A stretch of DNA of 54,885 nt from UBA1715 sp045615765 (GTDB lineage Bacteria > Bacteroidota > Bacteroidia > Bacteroidales > UBA1715): assembly GCA_045615765.1 (NCBI GenBank), contig JAZLFM010000007.1:1-54885 (forward strand). Direction: 5' to 3'. The notes beneath the pieces are model-generated. The model saw nothing but the letters and a program-made list of their open reading frames with translations, ran no database searches and had not been told where the DNA came from. A program made the translations under genes and the position numbers. Below are positions 32,808-42,268 of the stretch, in pieces (within the stretch, counting starts at the first letter, position 1; every line of letters begins with the position of its first letter).

Positions 32808-35800
32808 CTATTTCACCTCACATTCTCCGCTATCGGTACAACCAAATATGCTATTGTTGTACATACACTCTGCGGTAACAGCTGGCATATAATATATACC
32901 TGCGTATGTTGCAGAAAGGCTTGCACGAATTGTTACTTGCTCATTTCTTCCTAATGTGTTTATATACAATAGTATTCTATCGTCACGAATATCTTTGTAA
33001 TCGACGGCACTATTGTCCTGAACAGCCAATGTTTCAAAGCCTGCAGGCAAAATGCTTGTAACGGCTATGTTTTTCAATTGGCTTCCTGATGTATTCGTAA
33101 TCGTGTACACAACGCAACAAGTTTCTCCTTGGGCTATAGATGTAACATCTTTATCGTATGAAACAGTAACCGAAAGCCCATTTGAAACGGCTGTAACTGG
33201 TTCCTGTACTGCTGTTCCTTCCGAAATTGTCGTTACATACAATGTACCTTTTCCTTTGTTATTTACAGACAAATCTACCGAAGATTTTCCGTTAGCCAAA
33301 ACATCGCTCCACGACATCATATTCGTAGAAACGTTCGCAAACTCTTTCTTGTTCATATTTACTACAAAATTCATATCGCTTGCGGTACCATTTTTCTGAT
33401 AATACATATTCATTGCATACAATGACAACGCTATTTCACTTGTCGAAAGCCATTTATTCGAGGCTAATCTATTACGAACGGTTGTGGCTGTTTTTCCAGC
33501 ATTCGTATCGTCTAACAAAGACTGAACTAACAAATCCGTTACGGAATTGTCGCACCACTGCCAAGCGAGTCCTTTTTGTTGACTACGTAATTCGTTCGCC
33601 ACCTTTTTCTGACCAATCATCGCATACGCTGCGGCTAAATAACCTAAAGTTGTCGAAGACAATGATTTTGCAGACTCTTTCATTCTGTTCATTGTACTTT
33701 TTTCTGGGGAGCCGTACGCTGCCAACACATACAACGAGTATGCAACAGTCTGACATTCATATTCGTATCCGCTTGATTTCCAATTACGAACTTGTAAACT
33801 TACATATCTCTTTAAGTCGGATTTCATAGCATTATTCACGAAATATCCTTTCTTCGATGCTCTATCCAAAAACATCAGAACATAAGCAGAAACCCATTGG
33901 TCCGCGAAAGCACTTCCTGGCCAGTATGCCATACCACCATCATTTGTTTGATATTTTGCCAGCTTTTGAATAACGGCATTCACATTTTTATTTATTTCAT
34001 TTTTCTGGCTCATTGTAACCGCCGAAAAATCCTTTAAAAACATTTGTGCCATTGCCTTCGAAGTTATCTGTTCTGCGCAACCGTGAGGATACTGTATCAA
34101 TTGCGAAGTACGACCTGTAATATTCAAAGAAGGAACATTCGACACTTCCATACGAATTTGTTGGTTACTACTTCCAGGTGCCTGCAACGTAGAATTAAAA
34201 CTACCACCCGCTTTTATCATTTGTTGTTTGACTGTAGTTATATTCTGACTTACCGCACGAATTGTTATATCCGTTGCGTATGTAGCCTTATCGGAAGCAG
34301 AACTACTGTTTATTGTTATATGACCAATGCCTGCTTTATTGCCTGCTTTAATCGTAAACTGAACAGTTTTGTCTCCTGATGCTGAAAAGTTTGTAGAAAC
34401 CGTATTGGCACCAACCACTTGTAAACCACCCGAACAAGTAATGGTTGTTTGTACATTCTTAATGTTTTTATCTGTAGCAAAAATTGTTGCAGAAACAGTC
34501 ATTTCGTCGTTTACACCAATTTGTCGAGGCATAGTTCCGGCAACCATCAAGGATTTTTTCACAAACACAGACTTTTCCGAAGAGCCAAAAGCCGATCCAT
34601 CCGACGCCACAACCATCACGCGAACTCTACCGTTATAGTTAGGAACATCTATGGAATGTGTTTTCTTTTTACCTTTCTCTAAGTAATACGGACCACTAAA
34701 ATGAACCATAGGTTTAAAACGATTCACCACAGCTTTTGGTCCATCATACAAACTTTCATCACCACCTATACTAAATAGCTGATCAATACTACCACCATAA
34801 GCACCACATATCATTCCATACAAGTCCCACATACGCATACCTAAAGATTCCTTAGCATTGAAAACCGGCCAAGCGTCTGGCGTTTTAAATCGAGTTAGAT
34901 CCAAAAGACCTTCATCAACTATCGCTAATGTATATGCCATTGGTTTGCCATCTTTCTCACTTACCGTAACAGAGAATGGCGACATTGATTTAACCTCATC
35001 CGGCGAACTAATTTGTGGAATAAGACGACTTAACGATGAGTTTACATTTATAGGCTTCACACCATACAAACGAATAGGAACATCGTTATTCAACGTATGG
35101 TTGTATGGCTGAATGACCGTTGCCGCAACATATACATTTGGTATCATCTCTTCCGTTGCCTTAAAACTTACCGATGTCTGCGCATCGTGACACTCAATAA
35201 ATTTCATATCAAGTATTTTCGCACTATTACATACGCTTACAATCGCACGGCTACCATTTGTAGAAGGTATAGTTACTTGTATGGTTTCACCTGGTTTATA
35301 TTCTTCTTTATCGGTTTGCAATGAAAGCGTTACTGGTGTTTCTCCACCCTCTTCGGCACGAGACTGAGAGCCATCATAGTCAAACCAAGCCAATACACTT
35401 GACGAATGCTTGTAAATTGGATCTACCACACGAATTAAATAAGTACCCCAATCATTATTCGGTATATTCAAATCAAATGTTGCTTTCCCGTTTGAATTGG
35501 TTGTCACATCAAAATTCTTGATAGGCTTATTATAACTAGAGTTCGTATAATTAGCCAATTCGTCAGCAGAACAGTTCCACCACCAATACCATTGTACTTT
35601 ATAGACCTCAACTTGCACTTTCGCTGCATTCACAGCCTCACCAGAAGGACTTACCACAGCAACATTGAATGTCTGTCTTTTGTTAGTCAACAAATATTCT
35701 GTTTCAGAAGTTGGAGCTTTTATACCTACATATCGGGCATACGGAGAATATTCAACAAATTGTACATCGGTACTAAATTCCCCACTGGCTTCGTACACGC

Positions 35801-38228
35801 GAGTTGTCACATTACATGTAAGTTTTCCCGGTGCTTCGGAATAATTCGGCATATTGAAATTGACCACAGCACGACCTTCAGAATTTGTTACACCATGGTC
35901 AATTTCATCTTCTCTTGAGTCAAACGATTTTGATCTATCTTCGAAAGTATAATTTGTCCATGATTTAAATGTTGTTGTTCCCTTTACAAATTTTGCCGAC
36001 ACATCATATTTTAAATCATGGGTACTACCACCCGTTAACCATTCGCTGTACAATGGTGCCGTTTGATTTCCAGCAACCAACATCTTCGGTAATTGTAAAT
36101 CTATTTTCAAACGATTCGGTTTTATTGTTTCAACACGAAGTCTCTTATTGAAACTAGAACCTCCAACCTGAATCGTTGCCAACCAACTTCCCGTCGGAGC
36201 AGTTTCGTCGGTAGGAATTTCGAATGTATATAAACCACAAATCCCTTTCGTTTTCGTTTGTTTGAGATATTTCTGTCCAAGAGGATTACTTACCTCCAAA
36301 ACAACTGGATGATTTTCCGGCAAGGTTTTATCTTTATCATTCAACATAAACGACAAATAAATCGTATCTCCCGGACGCCATACGCCACGCTCTCCATACA
36401 TGTATCCTTTCAAACCATTTTGTACCTCGCAACCTGCCACATCGAAAGTACTGGTTGACAATTCTTCACCTCGCAAAACTCGTACAGCGGAAATATCTGT
36501 CGCTTTTTGAGCTATCACAAAATATGGAGCGCCAATGTTTTCTTGTAAAGTAAAATCTATTCGTCCGTCTGAATCCGTCGTTCCTTTTGCTATCACTTGC
36601 ATTTGTTTATTATAGACAGAAACCTCAACCGCCGACATTGGTTTTGCATCAAGAATATTCGTTGCAACCACTGTCATTTTATTTGCCGCAGGCGACAAGG
36701 CGAGCAAGCCGATATTTGTAGCCAAAATGTTTTTGTCTATATTCTTATAACAATAAAAAGCCGATTTTGATGGATCATCCTGTTCATCCCACGAATAGTA
36801 GTCATAATCACAACTGCTACTCATATAATACCAATTATCGCCGCTATCGAATTCACGACTTAGGTTTGCCATTTCAACCTTATCTTCCGCTTCGATTTCA
36901 TCTTTATTAAATGACACATTTGCCTCCGGCCAAGCCGTTAGTCTGTAATCCATATATAATTCCACACGATAGACACAACCTGGTTCAGCTTTCACCAAAT
37001 CCGACAAATCTATTGCGCAAGTCTGCCATTTCGTAAAATCCGATGTTTCGTCCAAAAAGAATGTCTTTACTGCCACTGGCCTACCTAATAATTTAAGATT
37101 ACTATAATCGGAAAGTGGTCCCGACTGCAACATCGAAGGAATATTGCTTTTATAGATTCTAAACACTTTCACCTTCACACCGCGCATATAAATAGAGCGG
37201 AACGGAACAACAAATGAATTTGTTTGCGGTATAATATTTCCATTATCTACAAATTGAATTTCGGGAACAACTTGTTTTAACTGAATTTTATGAGTAACAT
37301 CGTTTTGCAACAATAATCCAGACTTGCTTCGTATGTTTTTAGAAAGAAACAATGTCACTTCCCCATTTATATGATTATCGGGAAACAACTTTAATGTATT
37401 TCCCGATGCCTCAACAGCAACCGACTCATTATTTACAATATAAGCCAAGCCTTGTTTGTTTTGCTTAGGATCTAAGCGTTTATTGAATGTAACTAAAATG
37501 TATTTGGTATTTTCCGACACATAACGAACATCAAACACGCTCAATTTGTTTGGATCTGGTACTGCCACACTAACTAAATCCTTTGCCTCCAATTGATAGT
37601 TTTTCATCTCTTTAGTGGACAAAGTAATATTCTGCTCTTTGGTTGGAGTAAACGAAACCTTCAACGAATACAATTGTGCCGACGATGAATTCCAATCAGT
37701 CTTTACATTTTGTAAACCATCTGTAATAGCAACCACAGACTTCACAATATCGAGTGTTTCCACATCTAATGAGCGAATAGAGAAATCATACACATAATCG
37801 CCATTCTCAGCCTCGGTAAAAGAATTGAAACTTGCCGTTAAACGAAATGGATATGTTTGAAATTTAAAATGAAAGTTTTTTGAGTCATCATTATACAAAT
37901 CATCTAATTCAGCCGTAATCGTATATGTTGTATTATATGCCATATCTTCACCTGGCGTAAACACAATAGTGTGAGCATCGAAATACGAGAACTCTCCTTT
38001 TACCGATGGTGAAATGGACATAAACTTATTCGGTTTATGTTTTTCCATAACCGTAGCATCCAAATCTTCGGCTAGAATTAAAAACACCGAAGCCTTTCGG
38101 GAAATATTTCCCGATGTGAATCCTACCACATGTTCATTATATTCAGTTTCAACATCATCTTTCGACGAACATTGACTAAATCCCAATGCCATAATGGCAA
38201 TCCAAACAAACAAAACAATCTTTCTCAT
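32808..38228 (-). CDS. Alpha-2-macroglobulin-family lipoprotein
   Basis: This 1806-residue periplasmic lipoprotein traps proteases. The lipobox is GFSQC (Cys about residue 20). Several MG-like beta domains (about 30-900) are followed by the bait region, the thioester domain with PHGCAEQ (Cys1384, Gln1387), and an alpha/alpha toroid with NDGGMAYWPG, then a receptor-binding-like beta domain. The thioester residues are intact, so covalent trapping of an attacking protease is expected. It lies 69 bp downstream of pbpC, the same order as in the E. coli yfhM-pbpC pair. The proteins protect and repair the periplasm. Length fits the family. Confidence 0.95.
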   Translation of the reverse strand: MRKIVLFVWIAIMALGFSQCSSKDDVETEYNEHVVGFTSGNISRKASVFLILAEDLDATVMEKHKPNKFMSISPSVKGEFSYFDAHTIVFTPGEDMAYNTTYTITAELDDLYNDDSKNFHFKFQTYPFRLTASFNSFTEAENGDYVYDFSIRSLDVETLDIVKSVVAITDGLQNVKTDWNSSSAQLYSLKVSFTPTKEQNITLSTKEMKNYQLEAKDLVSVAVPDPNKLSVFDVRYVSENTKYILVTFNKRLDPKQNKQGLAYIVNNESVAVEASGNTLKLFPDNHINGEVTLFLSKNIRSKSGLLLQNDVTHKIQLKQVVPEIQFVDNGNIIPQTNSFVVPFRSIYMRGVKVKVFRIYKSNIPSMLQSGPLSDYSNLKLLGRPVAVKTFFLDETSDFTKWQTCAIDLSDLVKAEPGCVYRVELYMDYRLTAWPEANVSFNKDEIEAEDKVEMANLSREFDSGDNWYYMSSSCDYDYYSWDEQDDPSKSAFYCYKNIDKNILATNIGLLALSPAANKMTVVATNILDAKPMSAVEVSVYNKQMQVIAKGTTDSDGRIDFTLQENIGAPYFVIAQKATDISAVRVLRGEELSTSTFDVAGCEVQNGLKGYMYGERGVWRPGDTIYLSFMLNDKDKTLPENHPVVLEVSNPLGQKYLKQTKTKGICGLYTFEIPTDETAPTGSWLATIQVGGSSFNKRLRVETIKPNRLKIDLQLPKMLVAGNQTAPLYSEWLTGGSTHDLKYDVSAKFVKGTTTFKSWTNYTFEDRSKSFDSREDEIDHGVTNSEGRAVVNFNMPNYSEAPGKLTCNVTTRVYEASGEFSTDVQFVEYSPYARYVGIKAPTSETEYLLTNKRQTFNVAVVSPSGEAVNAAKVQVEVYKVQWYWWWNCSADELANYTNSSYNKPIKNFDVTTNSNGKATFDLNIPNNDWGTYLIRVVDPIYKHSSSVLAWFDYDGSQSRAEEGGETPVTLSLQTDKEEYKPGETIQVTIPSTNGSRAIVSVCNSAKILDMKFIECHDAQTSVSFKATEEMIPNVYVAATVIQPYNHTLNNDVPIRLYGVKPINVNSSLSRLIPQISSPDEVKSMSPFSVTVSEKDGKPMAYTLAIVDEGLLDLTRFKTPDAWPVFNAKESLGMRMWDLYGMICGAYGGSIDQLFSIGGDESLYDGPKAVVNRFKPMVHFSGPYYLEKGKKKTHSIDVPNYNGRVRVMVVASDGSAFGSSEKSVFVKKSLMVAGTMPRQIGVNDEMTVSATIFATDKNIKNVQTTITCSGGLQVVGANTVSTNFSASGDKTVQFTIKAGNKAGIGHITINSSSASDKATYATDITIRAVSQNITTVKQQMIKAGGSFNSTLQAPGSSNQQIRMEVSNVPSLNITGRTSQLIQYPHGCAEQITSKAMAQMFLKDFSAVTMSQKNEINKNVNAVIQKLAKYQTNDGGMAYWPGSAFADQWVSAYVLMFLDRASKKGYFVNNAMKSDLKRYVSLQVRNWKSSGYEYECQTVAYSLYVLAAYGSPEKSTMNRMKESAKSLSSTTLGYLAAAYAMIGQKKVANELRSQQKGLAWQWCDNSVTDLLVQSLLDDTNAGKTATTVRNRLASNKWLSTSEIALSLYAMNMYYQKNGTASDMNFVVNMNKKEFANVSTNMMSWSDVLANGKSSVDLSVNNKGKGTLYVTTISEGTAVQEPVTAVSNGLSVTVSYDKDVTSIAQGETCCVVYTITNTSGSQLKNIAVTSILPAGFETLAVQDNSAVDYKDIRDDRILLYINTLGRNEQVTIRASLSATYAGIYYMPAVTAECMYNNSIFGCTDSGECEVK

Positions 38229-38297
38229 AATATCTATTTTAGTATGACTGAATTATACATAAAAATACATTTTTTTCAAGAAAAACAGTACAAATAG

Positions 38298-40601
38298 TTA
38301 CATCACATGTATCAATACCGCCCTTCTATTTCCTTTTTCATCAACAATAGATAGCACATGGTCTCCTTTAGGAGGAACAATTCCCAATTTATGCATACCT
38401 TCTGTTTTTCCTATATATTCATTATCTAAATGCCAAAATAATACAGAATTAGATTTTCTATTAACCGCCTCAAACACGACATTTTCCAATGACCCATCAA
38501 AACCTCGAGGAACAAATATAGTCGCATCATGTTCCGGATAAATAAAATCTAACTGATCTGTCGCACCAAAGCCACAATCATCACGAAACGGCGGTAACGG
38601 ATGATAGTCAGCATGGCGTGTCTTATAGTAATATTCCTGTGCTGCAGGTAATACAAACCAAGAGAGCGTCTTCATATCGTCAACACTTACACACTGGGAA
38701 TTTACCTGCCATTTCTCGTCATTCGACAAATGAACCACATGGCAATATGAACATTGCGCTGTTTGAGCAGAAATTGCCGGCAATAAAACTGTATCAACCT
38801 GCGCACAATTAACCGAAGCCAAACAACCACTTTGGCGACAAATCGTCATCATTTCCATACCATGAGGCTGTGTAAACCATTCCGAATCTTCTAACAAGGC
38901 AAATACATCGAACATGACAGGTGCAGCAAAACCAACGCCTGTCATGCCAGCACGACCTTCTCCTGTGGCATTTCCCGTCCATACACCAACTACATATTTG
39001 GGCGTAATTCCAACTGACCAAGCATCGCGACTACCCCAACTAGTACCTGTCTTCCAAGCTATATTTTTCATAGAACGAAACTGCGACCATTCTGCCTCTT
39101 CTTCTGGTCTGTTTAATTTAGACATTGCCCGAAACGCATACCATATAGCCGACTTAATTATACGACTGTCTTCTGCATCATCTTCTTTCGTCTGTAATTG
39201 TAACGACATATTTCTATACATCTGACACAAATCCCACAGTTTAACTTCCACGCCACCTAAAATCAACGACATACCATAATGTTCTTCACCATAATGAAGT
39301 GTCGTCATTCCCAACCATTTCAGGTCTTCCATAAACCGTCCCACTGTATGTTGCATAAGCATACGAACCAAAGGAACATTTAACGACTGCACTATAGCTT
39401 CGTCGGCATGAACTGCACCGCTAAAGGAATGGCTAAAATTCGAAGGCGTAAAACCATTGATAGACAACGGCGTATCGGAAATCAACTGACGTGGAGTAAT
39501 TTCGCCACTACTGATCATTGCAGCATACAAGAACGGTTTGAGCGTACTTCCCGGGCTACGTTCACTTTGTACAATATCAACTTGCCATGCCTCTATCGAC
39601 ATATCAGTCGTATTTCCAACATAGGCTATCGGTTGTCCACTCTCTACATCCAATACCAGTACAGCAATATTATCTATATGATTGGAATTATGATACGAAC
39701 GAGCATAATCATTCGCCAATCGTTGCACCATAGTTTGCAGGCGGGAATCTATATCAGTATATATTGTAGTTCCTTTCTGATTCTTAGACAAATAATCCAA
39801 ATAATGTCTCGCATTATTCGGAATAGTATATGGCCGATCAGGCAAAGGTTCTTCCAACGCCAACGCAAGTTCTTGTTCATCTATAACTCCATCAGAATGC
39901 AAAACACGTAGTAGTCCGTCGCGCTTTCTCTGTAATTCAGAACGATTCCTTCCCAAGTGAATGAGCGAAGGAGAATTAGGTAAAACGGCCAAACAGCACA
40001 TTTCCGCCCATGACAGACGAGAGATATCACGATTACAATAGCGCCATATAGCAGCATCAAGGCCGACAATATTTCCTCCATAGGGCGCATGCGAAATATA
40101 TAGGCGTAAAATTTCCTCTTTCGAATGAGTCAATTCTATATCTAAGGCCCAAAGTATTTCTATAAGTTTATTTATGATTGTTCGTGGTTGATTGCCACGA
40201 GCCATTCTCGCTACTTGCATAGTAATGGTACTTCCTCCCTCACGACGGCCATTGCCCGAAATATTATGTTTTATAGCTCGAAATATGGCTAACGGATCTA
40301 CGCCCCAATGTTTATAGAACCGCTTATCTTCATAATGAATCAAACACGTAACAAAATGTTCATTCAAGCTATCGGTTTCAGGGAAACGCCACTGACCATC
40401 GTCGGCAATGCGGGCACCGAGCAGCAAGCCATTCTTATCCAACAAAACCGTAGATTTCGGATCGTCGAACAGTTGCTTGGGCATACAAATCCAGTGAAAC
40501 AAGCCGAAAAGCAAAAATAAACTTATAGTGCAAACAATAAAAAAGGATACTATTACATGTCCTTTCATCGTTTCTACTATTTTTTTTACCATTTGTTTCA
40601 T
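38298..40601 (-). CDS. pbpC: Penicillin-binding protein 1C
   Basis: The 767-residue bifunctional peptidoglycan synthase has one membrane anchor (about 14-37), the glycosyltransferase domain with catalytic Glu91 (EDKRFYKHWG) and GGSTITMQ (122-129), and a transpeptidase domain. Its motifs are STLK (352-355), SLN (406-408) and KTGT (517-520), all intact. The C-terminus (about 690-767) fits the BiPBP_C domain of PBP1C. The neighbouring alpha-2-macroglobulin gene supports the 1C assignment. The reaction is chain polymerisation; transpeptidase activity is often low in this subclass. It begins 12 bp after the 56-codon gene, so the two are likely in one transcript. Confidence 0.95.
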   Translation of the reverse strand: MKQMVKKIVETMKGHVIVSFFIVCTISLFLLFGLFHWICMPKQLFDDPKSTVLLDKNGLLLGARIADDGQWRFPETDSLNEHFVTCLIHYEDKRFYKHWGVDPLAIFRAIKHNISGNGRREGGSTITMQVARMARGNQPRTIINKLIEILWALDIELTHSKEEILRLYISHAPYGGNIVGLDAAIWRYCNRDISRLSWAEMCCLAVLPNSPSLIHLGRNRSELQRKRDGLLRVLHSDGVIDEQELALALEEPLPDRPYTIPNNARHYLDYLSKNQKGTTIYTDIDSRLQTMVQRLANDYARSYHNSNHIDNIAVLVLDVESGQPIAYVGNTTDMSIEAWQVDIVQSERSPGSTLKPFLYAAMISSGEITPRQLISDTPLSINGFTPSNFSHSFSGAVHADEAIVQSLNVPLVRMLMQHTVGRFMEDLKWLGMTTLHYGEEHYGMSLILGGVEVKLWDLCQMYRNMSLQLQTKEDDAEDSRIIKSAIWYAFRAMSKLNRPEEEAEWSQFRSMKNIAWKTGTSWGSRDAWSVGITPKYVVGVWTGNATGEGRAGMTGVGFAAPVMFDVFALLEDSEWFTQPHGMEMMTICRQSGCLASVNCAQVDTVLLPAISAQTAQCSYCHVVHLSNDEKWQVNSQCVSVDDMKTLSWFVLPAAQEYYYKTRHADYHPLPPFRDDCGFGATDQLDFIYPEHDATIFVPRGFDGSLENVVFEAVNRKSNSVLFWHLDNEYIGKTEGMHKLGIVPPKGDHVLSIVDEKGNRRAVLIHVM

Positions 40602-40613
40602 TTCGAAATATAT

Positions 40614-40784
40614 CTACATTGGCAAAGCCAAAGGAACTAGTTCTTCGTAATTATAATTTGCCCACATATTCAAGAACCGCTGTTCTATAGAATTTAGGTA
40701 GCCATAACTTTTTCGCAATTCCTTTTGAAACAACTGAATGTCAAAACTCATCGCTTGTAAAATTTTCTTGCAATATTCCAACAT
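40614..40784 (-). CDS. Small conserved-looking protein of 56 residues before pbpC
   Basis: An open frame from ATG 40784 to TAG at 40616-40614 encodes 56 residues starting MLEYCKKILQAMSFDIQLF. The pattern YCKxIL then SFDxxLFxKEL followed by basic and aromatic residues resembles small Bacteroidota proteins that I recall from other genomes. It is predicted to be a soluble helical protein with no signal peptide. It lies 12 bp before the pbpC ATG. The frame has normal codon use and no stop, unlike the other two frames, which stop early. A role is unknown. Confidence 0.6.
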   Translation of the reverse strand: MLEYCKKILQAMSFDIQLFQKELRKSYGYLNSIEQRFLNMWANYNYEELVPLALPM

Positions 40785-40881
40785 AGCATTTCATTTTTAA
40801 GATTATAGATATATAACTCAAATACCTGTTGGTTTATTGTCTGTTTCTATACAAACAAGACAAATAGCAAGACAAAACCTG

Positions 40882-42063
40882 TTATTTTTCTACCACCAAA
40901 GAATCATACATCTTACGAACTTTCTCTTTAGCTTCTTCAACAGAAGAACCGCGAGCAAGCAAGACAGCCATACGTCTATGGTCGTGTACTTCTGGTTTTC
41001 CAAAAATTCTGACTTGCGTATCTGGAATAGAAAGCACTTCTTCTAAATTACTAAACGACACATTTTCACTATCACCGGAAACCACAACAGCTTTCGATGC
41101 CGAAGGTCCATGGAAGGCAATATTTGGAATAGGCAATCCTAATATTGCACGAACATGAAGTGCAAATTCCGATAAATCCTGTGAAATCATAGTAACCATA
41201 CCGGTATCGTGAGGACGAGGCGAAACTTCACTAAAAATTACATTGTCACCTTTTATAAACATTTCCACGCCAAAAATACCCCAACCACCAAGTGCATCAG
41301 TAATTTTCTTAGCAATGTACTGTGCTTTTTCTAAAGCAACCGACGACATTGGTTGTGGTTGCCAAGATTCTTGGTAGTCACCATCTTTCTGCCAATGTCC
41401 TACCGGATTCAAGAAACTGGTTCCATCTTTATGGCGCACTGTCAACAAAGTGATTTCATAGTCAAAATCAACAAAGCCTTCAACTATAACTTTTCCTGCT
41501 CCGGCTCTACCGCCTTCTTGAGAAATGTTCCAGGAATTATCTATATCGGCTTCGGTTTTCACCACACTTTGTCCATGTCCCGAAGAACTCATAATTGGTT
41601 TCACAACACAAGGAATACCGACTTCGCGTACAGCAGAAACATATTCTTCGTAGCTCGAAGCAAATTTATATTTCGAAGTTGTCAAGCCTAATTCTTCAGC
41701 AGCCAAACGACGAATTCCTTCACGATTCATAGTAAGGAATGTAGCATGAGCCGTAGGAATCACATTGAAGCCCTCTTTTTCCAATTCAACAAGCGTACTT
41801 GTAGCAATTGCCTCAACTTCTGGAATAATATAATCTGGCTTTTCGGCGTATATTACTTCACGCAATTTCTCACCATCAAGCATGGAAAGCACATACGATT
41901 TATGGGCAACCTGCATCGCTGGAGCATTTTCGTATTTATCAACAGCAATCACCTGAATACCATAACGTTGCAATTCAATCGCAACTTCCTTTCCTAGTTC
42001 TCCGGAACCACAAAGCAATGCCTTTTTTCCGCCTTGTTTGTAAACAGTACCAAATTTTGTCAT
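40882..42063 (-). CDS. purT: Formate-dependent phosphoribosylglycinamide formyltransferase
   Basis: PurT makes formyl-GAR from GAR, formate and ATP, an alternative to PurN in purine synthesis. The 393-residue ATP-grasp protein has KKALLCGSGELGKEVAIELQ near the N-terminus, VVKPIMSSSGHGQSVV for ATP, GAGKVIVEGFVDFDYEITLL, and GVEMFIKGD and FSEVSPRPHDTGMVT at the metal site. Length agrees with the E. coli enzyme. A TTG at 42099 gives 12 extra residues; ATG 42063 (MTKFGTVYKQGGK) fits the family. It is divergent from secA, with 205 bp between the ATGs. Confidence 0.95.
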   Translation of the reverse strand: MTKFGTVYKQGGKKALLCGSGELGKEVAIELQRYGIQVIAVDKYENAPAMQVAHKSYVLSMLDGEKLREVIYAEKPDYIIPEVEAIATSTLVELEKEGFNVIPTAHATFLTMNREGIRRLAAEELGLTTSKYKFASSYEEYVSAVREVGIPCVVKPIMSSSGHGQSVVKTEADIDNSWNISQEGGRAGAGKVIVEGFVDFDYEITLLTVRHKDGTSFLNPVGHWQKDGDYQESWQPQPMSSVALEKAQYIAKKITDALGGWGIFGVEMFIKGDNVIFSEVSPRPHDTGMVTMISQDLSEFALHVRAILGLPIPNIAFHGPSASKAVVVSGDSENVSFSNLEEVLSIPDTQVRIFGKPEVHDHRRMAVLLARGSSVEEAKEKVRKMYDSLVVEK

Positions 42064-42152
42064 ATTCCTTGTATATTTTTCCCAAAAGTAAAAATTCATT
42101 TTTCTTTATTACCAATCACGACATACAAGATATTGACAAAACGAAAAAATGT

Positions 42153-42172
42153 TGTGGATAACTTTATACACA
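42153..42172. promoter_or_regulatory. Two facing DnaA-box matches
   Basis: TGTGGATAA (42153-42161) is the complement of TTATCCACA, and TTATACACA (42164-42172) follows after two bases. Both are exact matches to TTATNCACA, facing each other, in the AT-rich gap between divergent purT and secA. They could be a DnaA regulatory site. Only two boxes are present, so a replication origin is unlikely on this evidence. Confidence 0.45.
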
Positions 42173-42224
42173 TCATCAATATGAAAAAACACACAATACT
42201 CTCTCAAAATCCTCGTTTTTTTCA

Positions 42225-42232
42225 TACCTTTG
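42225..42232 (+). promoter_or_regulatory. -7 box TACCTTTG before secA
   Basis: Exact match to TAnnTTTG, 36 bp before the secA ATG at 42269. No clear TTTG was found at -33. It is probably the secA promoter. Confidence 0.5.
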
Positions 42233-42268
42233 CAAACCTAAAAGATAGAATTTACAAAAAAATCATAT

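Noticed and set aside
38298..40601. Class A PBP of the PBP1A type
   Set aside because: The BiPBP_C end and the alpha-2-macroglobulin neighbour fit PBP1C better.
42100..42268. Replication origin
   Set aside because: Only two DnaA boxes and no dnaA, dnaN or clear unwinding element; reported only as a possible regulatory site.
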